A model generated the notes under the pieces. The model made no database searches and was not told the DNA's origin. It saw only the letters and a list, made by a program, of their open reading frames with translations. A DNA stretch of 64,000 bases, taken from Lichtheimia corymbifera B2541 (lineage: Eukaryota > Mucoromycota > Mucoromycetes > Mucorales > Lichtheimiaceae). Made by a program: the position numbers and the translations under genes. Below, piece after piece: positions 59,272 through 64,000 of this stretch. Every line of letters begins with the position of its first letter. Position 1 is the stretch's first letter. Where the stretch lies: positions 62,001-126,000 of the forward strand of contig JNEU01000845.1 in assembly GCA_000697475.1 (NCBI GenBank), written 5' to 3'.

Positions 59272-62200
59272 TTAATGACGTCCACCATAATATCCTCCAT
59301 TGTAGCCACCACGATAGCCACCACCACCACGAGGTGCTCCTCCTCGGTATCCACCACCAGATGGGCCTCCTCGGTATCCTCCTCTATATCCACCGCCAGA
59401 TGGTGCTCCTCGGTATCCACCACCATGGTGATATTGTTGTTGTTGTGCATAAGGATCGTATTGACCACCACCTCGGCCACCACCTCGACCACCACCTCGA
59501 CCATATCCATACTGTTGTTGTTGTTGATGATACTGGTAGTGTTGTTGTTGTTGTTGTTGTTGTTGTTGCTGGTACTGGTATCCGTCATAGTAACCAGCAT
59601 GGTTTCTATTATCATATCCACCAGCATAGCCTTGTTGATAATACTGCTGCTGCTCAAAAGGATCATAGTAACCGCCTTGGCCATATCCATTGTTTCTGTA
59701 ACGATTTCGACTAGAGTTGCTATAAATGATAAGGTCAGACCTCTGTGTACTAACAACATATGTACACTTACTATTCACGATATTCTTGCAAGTGGTTGAT
59801 TTGTGGAACCCATCCCCGGCTACCACCAAAGTTATTCTGCCGCCGTCCTGTATTGATGGTTTCAAATGTTGCCATTTGCAAATCTTCATATCCAAGTGTA
59901 GTCTTGTCGAGCTTCAAGCCACGTAAGAGATTTGATGAGAATTGATAACCCCTTGGTAATGGCGGTAACATATACACGACGCTAAGAGTAATAATGTTGA
60001 TGTGAGTATTTCATATAGGCGAGTTCCCTTCGCAACCTACCTTATGGATTTATCATTGGAGATATCGGGCAAGTCATGGTTTGGTAATGGAGTGCGTAGC
60101 GTGCTTCGTGGAATACAATCGGGATCCTTGTCCACCGAACCCGTCATGCCAGCGCTTAACCTTGTATCCAAGACCAAATTGCCTTCAGTAGCACGCTTGG
60201 TGTAAACGGTGCTGACCGAGTTGTAAAGTTTGTGCTGCTCCTCCACAAAGAGAATCGAGTTGCCAACTGAATTCCGCGCCTTCTCCTCATCGTTTAGCTG
60301 CTCATACACCGTATTCATCGCTTCGAGTAACCTTGACGTCTCAATAAATGGAAGTTTTACAACACCTGCATATAATAAAGTGAGTCATTGAAACCCTTTT
60401 CTTAAAGCACGACCCTTCTCCTTTACCTTGCCATTCCCATTTCTTGCCATCCATATCCACCTCAAAGTCAACAGGATAAAAGTCGTGAATGGGAGAATCT
60501 TCATCAGTCATCAGTCCATGGAATGCTACTGGGATGTGATCACGACTAAAATGATACCCATTAGTGAAATCATGTATAGAGTACCCGTCGCTAATCACAG
60601 TACCTTGCTGGTGGAAGGACACCCATCAATTGCTCAAAAGGTTTGAGAGGTTCGTTGAGCTCGAATTTAATGTCGAATGCATCAATGTTGACAAAGTCGG
60701 AAGCCATTGGTGCATAGTAATATGGGAAATACCACGACCAAGATGGACATCCCTGCGTGATTGTATTATTAGTTTACATTCATGGTTCTTTCTTATTCAC
60801 GTTACCTTGTAATAATACTTGAATACCCAAACAAGACCTTCAACATAGGATCGCACGATACTGCCAGATAAATTGATTAGTGTTAGCCTTTGGTAATCGC
60901 ATAAGCACTTACTGTTGGATCGCTTCCGTATCAGATAATTCAAGACCAAATTTGATGCGGTAGTATCGCTCTTTCCATCCTTGCTCGTATAATCTACAAC
61001 ATACGATTAGAAATTATGGCTTTAGAGCATTCATCACCATGACAACTTACCGAACTGCATCATCAGGCTCGCGTGCTCGTGCAGCGTCTTCAGCTGCCTT
61101 TTTATCAGCTTTTGCCTTTTCAAGAATAGCACGACCTGCGGCTTCAAGATCGATATCCTCAGCTGTTGCTGGTCCTTCATCTTCTTCCTCTTCCTCATCA
61201 TCTTCTCCAGTCTCAGGGGCAAGTTCTTCTTCAGCTTTACGCTTGACGCCGTGAGGAGCATCATCATTCATGGAGGGTACTTGGGCGTCTGACGAACCCA
61301 TCAATTCAGCCTTGAGGGAAGCAGCTGCGCTCTGGTTTTCGGTACGTAAGGCTGCTCGGTTCTCAACCACGGCGCTGTTACTCATTCCTTGGTTGTTGTA
61401 GCTTTGAACGGGCACAGCTGTCATAGCACCAAAATCATGTCCCTGAAGAGGTCGGTTGTTTCGAGCTTCATTCTCAAGTTTTCTGCGCTTAGCGTTTCTT
61501 GCACGACGTTCCTCCTCTGCAAAAAAGACATGCATTATCAGCAACATGATGCATTAAAATGATACAATCTTATCAATAACATACTCTCTCTCCGTTCAGT
61601 AAAGATCTGATCTTCCTTCTTGCCCAGCTCAGTGACCAAAATTTGCACACGTTTGAGATCCACCTGAATACATATATACACACATATATCAGCACACTCA
61701 CAATGTCATGCCATACCCAGCATATGCCATTCACGCACCTCTCCATTTTCAGTCATGTATCCACCCATCATGACCATACACTGCTTCCAGAGCAAACTAA
61801 GTGTACTAATGGCTCCCTCTCGAATTTCCAATGATGGCAAGTGAGGCAAAAAGTCATTGCCCACAAAGAAACACATGAAAACCCAGTCGTCAATCGCACG
61901 CTCCAAATTCCATGGGATGCCAGGGACATTGAATTTCAGTGCATGTTCCAAATACTCTCGAAGAATATTAACATGGAGAAAGACATAAGGTTTGAGTTCA
62001 CCCTCGGCAGCTCTCTTGGCTTCCTTGATGGCAGCAATTTCTTGGGGCGTGGCTATTTTCATAGCATATCATTATTAGTTATCACGATCCATTTATCACC
62101 CTTATCCCCCATCTCTTGTTTACCTTTGCAATGAGCTGCAATATGACCGTTTTTACCGCAGATACGACATCCCTTCTTGTCATCAGCAAATACGTCCTCA

Positions 62201-63345
62201 CGCAAGACCTTGAAATGAGGTTCATGGGTACCAAGAGCAAGCATAATCAAATCGGCATCCTAGACAATGACCATAAGCTTTTGCTTCAAATAGAGTAAAC
62301 CAATCCAGTATCTTACCAAGCCATAAATGACATGTCTTGTGTTGGGATTATGCTGTGGTAATGCGCGTTGGACACGAATATATTCCATGATCTTGTGTTC
62401 ACCTTCGCCAGGTACAGTAGCATCAGACAAAATCACCTTGAGCTATCATGTATCCCATGAGTATCATGTACACTTTCCAGGGTATAGATACTTACATCTT
62501 TCCAAAGAGGATCGCTGTTTTGCTTGGCAGCCACATGATAACGTAAGCAGGTAGCTAAATGAGCCATGAACGGTGTACCAGGTGTAATGCAGTTGGAGTC
62601 AAAGTGTTTCTTCTTTTCAGGGAGTTGATGTTCCTGACCGATGGCTAATAAAGATATAATGTTTCAGCCATCCTACTCTTGTATATACGATATGCATATA
62701 TCCCATTTTACCTTTGAGCTCTTTTTCCACCTTGGCTTCGGCTTCTCTCTCGGCTTCGGCAAGTTGCGCAGCACGGAAACGACGTGAACGCTGTTGATTC
62801 ATTTTGGCTCGTGGGGCAACACCATCTAAAACAGAGTGTAATTAGTATACATATCTAAAAACATGCCGCAGTTGCACGTCGTGACAAGCTCAAGATCGAT
62901 CGTACCGATGGCCATATATAAAACTTGACGTGGTCGAACGATATCCACAATGCGGTCAAGGTAAGCAAAGATCTCAATCATCATGTCGTCCTCTGTTTCT
63001 GGGGCAGGCTACAATGCAAGATTAGGCTTGACGTATACAGGATCAACCCAAGTACGCCCAAGTACACTACCTTATTTTCCGGATGGCAGCATGGATGGAT
63101 AATGCCGTTCATATCCAAGTAGAGATTGTCGAATTCTTCACCATTGGGATTGGGTTTTGTAGTATCCACAGGAATAGTGTTGCCATTGACTACCTTGGGC
63201 TTCTCCTCGACAACTTGAGTGATAACTTTGGGAAACTTGTCTGACAGCCATCTTTTCAGGTGATTATCATAGTATTAGATCATCACGCCTTCTTTTGTAA
63301 CTGATATCCTTGTTTCCTTTACCTGAAGAATGCGGGAACACCCAT
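59272..63345 (-). CDS. RAT1: 5'-3' exoribonuclease Rat1/Xrn2 with RGG/Q-rich tail
   Basis: Multi-exon gene of 4.1 kb from [20 protein letters not shown] at 63345 to GGYYGGRH at 59272. XRN landmarks: [38 protein letters not shown] with [23 protein letters not shown] and [20 protein letters not shown]. The CCHC knuckle [14 protein letters not shown] marks the nuclear Rat1/Xrn2 branch rather than Xrn1. An acidic, Ala-rich insert follows ([19 protein letters not shown]). The C-terminus differs from yeast Rat1: a Gln tract near 59520-59570, then about 80 residues of GGYRGG and RGGGRGGG repeats, likely RNA-binding and methylated. The enzyme trims rRNA and snoRNA and drives torpedo termination of Pol II. 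Confidence 0.96.
59300..59572 (-). repeat. Low-complexity coding repeats in RAT1 (RGG/GGY and Gln tracts)
   Basis: Within the last RAT1 exon, imperfect tandem units encode GGYRGG-type repeats (59300-59425) and [12 protein letters not shown] (about 59470-59500). A CAA/CAG tract encodes eleven glutamines (about 59539-59571). Such runs are prone to length change. The long plus-strand ORF opposite is their shadow. Confidence 0.85.
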
Positions 63346-63834
63346 GGCTGATTTTTAGTATCTTGGAAGGGAAACAAAAGCTTTTAAGCAGCTGATGCTC
63401 TTCTAGCCTGAAATATACAATTTAAATGCAACTCCGGACTTTTGCTTCGTTCCCGATCACCCTTCTCTCCGTTGCTACTGTTGCCCTTTTGGATCATACC
63501 TTGTAATGAACCATCTTTCGTATTATGATTGTACAATACAAATCAAATGAAATATATATTCGATATCATATTATAAATCTGGGTGGTTGCCTTTTGTATT
63601 CAATGAGCCATTTACAGCACAACAATGACAACCATAATGCCGTAGTGATGGCAACCAACAAGACACATAAACACATGTAGTAGTAACACGATATATACGA
63701 CCCACTTTTACATTCATTCGTATCCATCACAATATAAAATCACATCCCAAAATATTTTAAAAGACAACCCACACTGCATCATCGGGGATGTTATGACCCA
63801 TGCAATTCCGATTTGTGTAGCCAAGACGTTGCGT
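63346..63834. other. Intergenic, 0.5 kb
   Basis: RAT1 promoter and 3' flank of the next gene, both minus. AT-rich 63530-63580. No gene or RNA seen. Confidence 0.4.
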
Positions 63835-64000
63835 TTATCCATTGTTAAGATTGACAACTCTACGGTTCTCGTCTAAAAAGACATTCAAGCGGTTTGGGCG
63901 ATAATCCATGGTCATTGGAGAATTTGGAAGTAATACGCGGTTGGGTTTGGGTAAGTCTTTTTCGCGGACCACCTATAAACCAAGCAAAAGGGTGAGTGAA
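63835..64000 (-). CDS. I78-type serine protease inhibitor, last exon (5' part beyond window)
   Basis: The last exon, 63972-63835, encodes 45 residues ending TMDYRPNRLNVFLDENRRVV and NLNNG. The D(Y/F)RPxRLNVxxDExxxV signature is that of peptidase inhibitor family I78, which includes the Aspergillus elastase inhibitor. The acceptor is TTTATAG, and the intron runs from 63973 past the window edge, so the start and any signal peptide are not visible. VVREKDLPKPNRVLLPNSP just before fits the reactive-loop side of the fold. Full-length members have about 70-100 residues, so only one or two short exons are missing. Confidence 0.75.

Noticed and set aside
59242..59799. 185-codon plus-strand ORF rich in Ser, Thr, Ile and Leu
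   Set aside because: It is the reverse shadow of the RAT1 repeat-coding exon and has low-complexity composition only.

Overview
This window is eukaryotic and almost certainly from an early-diverging filamentous fungus, most likely Mucoromycota (Mucorales-like). Genes are compact and rich in short introns of about 45-75 bp, mostly with GTAAGT-type donors. The repertoire fits too: a TOK1-type potassium channel, an Inn1/Fic1-type cytokinesis protein, a Josephin deubiquitinase and a citrin-type carrier. The taxon is inferred from protein similarity and gene structure only. I saw no bacterial features, CRISPR array, rRNA or convincing tRNA.

Layout, left to right. 1-3.2 kb: 3' part of a PP4 regulatory subunit 1-like HEAT protein (-). 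4.6-5.4 kb: mitochondrial inner-membrane peptidase subunit 2 (+). 6.2-7.9 kb: leucine-rich-repeat protein with a myristoylation-type start (+). 8.0-9.1 kb: CCC1/VIT1-type metal transporter containing a 10-nt microexon (+). 9.4-11.2 kb: polytopic Golgi-type membrane protein (+). 11.3-12.1 kb: NF-YA/HAP2 (-). 13.2-14.7 kb: C2-domain ingression protein (+). 15.1-16.8 kb: proteasome ATPase Rpt2 (+). 17.1-17.4 kb: CENP-W-like histone-fold protein (-). 19.2-20.0 kb: ribosomal eL13 (+). 20.1-21.8 kb: CDK8/Srb10 (-). 22.5-24.6 kb: aspartate/glutamate carrier (-). 26.0-26.9 kb: C2H2 zinc-finger protein (-). 28.1-29.1 kb: METTL21-like methyltransferase (-), divergent from prefoldin 1 (29.4-29.9 kb, +). 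30.0-30.7 kb: ATP synthase subunit d (-). 30.9-35.8 kb: GH38 alpha-mannosidase (-).

37.3-37.9 kb: ribosomal eS26 (-). 38.5-41.0 kb: TOK1-like K+ channel (+). 41.3-42.5 kb: PKA regulatory subunit paralog (+). 42.8-44.0 kb: ataxin-3-like deubiquitinase (+). 44.1-46.5 kb: two paralogous small secreted proteins (-). 47.8-49.2 kb: serine/threonine dehydratase-like PLP enzyme (-). 49.8-51.4 kb: an array of direct and inverted repeats. 51.9-53.0 kb: YIPF6-like protein (+). 53.0-54.9 kb: EHD ATPase (-). 55.2-56.5 kb: cystathionine gamma-lyase (-). 57.3-58.9 kb: mitochondrial PPR protein (-). 59.3-63.3 kb: Rat1/Xrn2 exonuclease (-). At the right edge is the last exon of an I78-type protease-inhibitor gene (-).

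The genes are mostly unrelated housekeeping functions, with no operon-like logic. The least explained parts are the hairpin repeat array at 49.8-51.4 kb, which contains a perfect 110-bp inverted repeat with a 38-nt loop inside 516-bp units, and the pair of small secreted proteins that share gene architecture and end motifs. Also notable are start codons isolated on their own exon in two genes, the microexon, a CENP-W homolog, and unresolved coding-like fragments at 17.6-18.8 kb.
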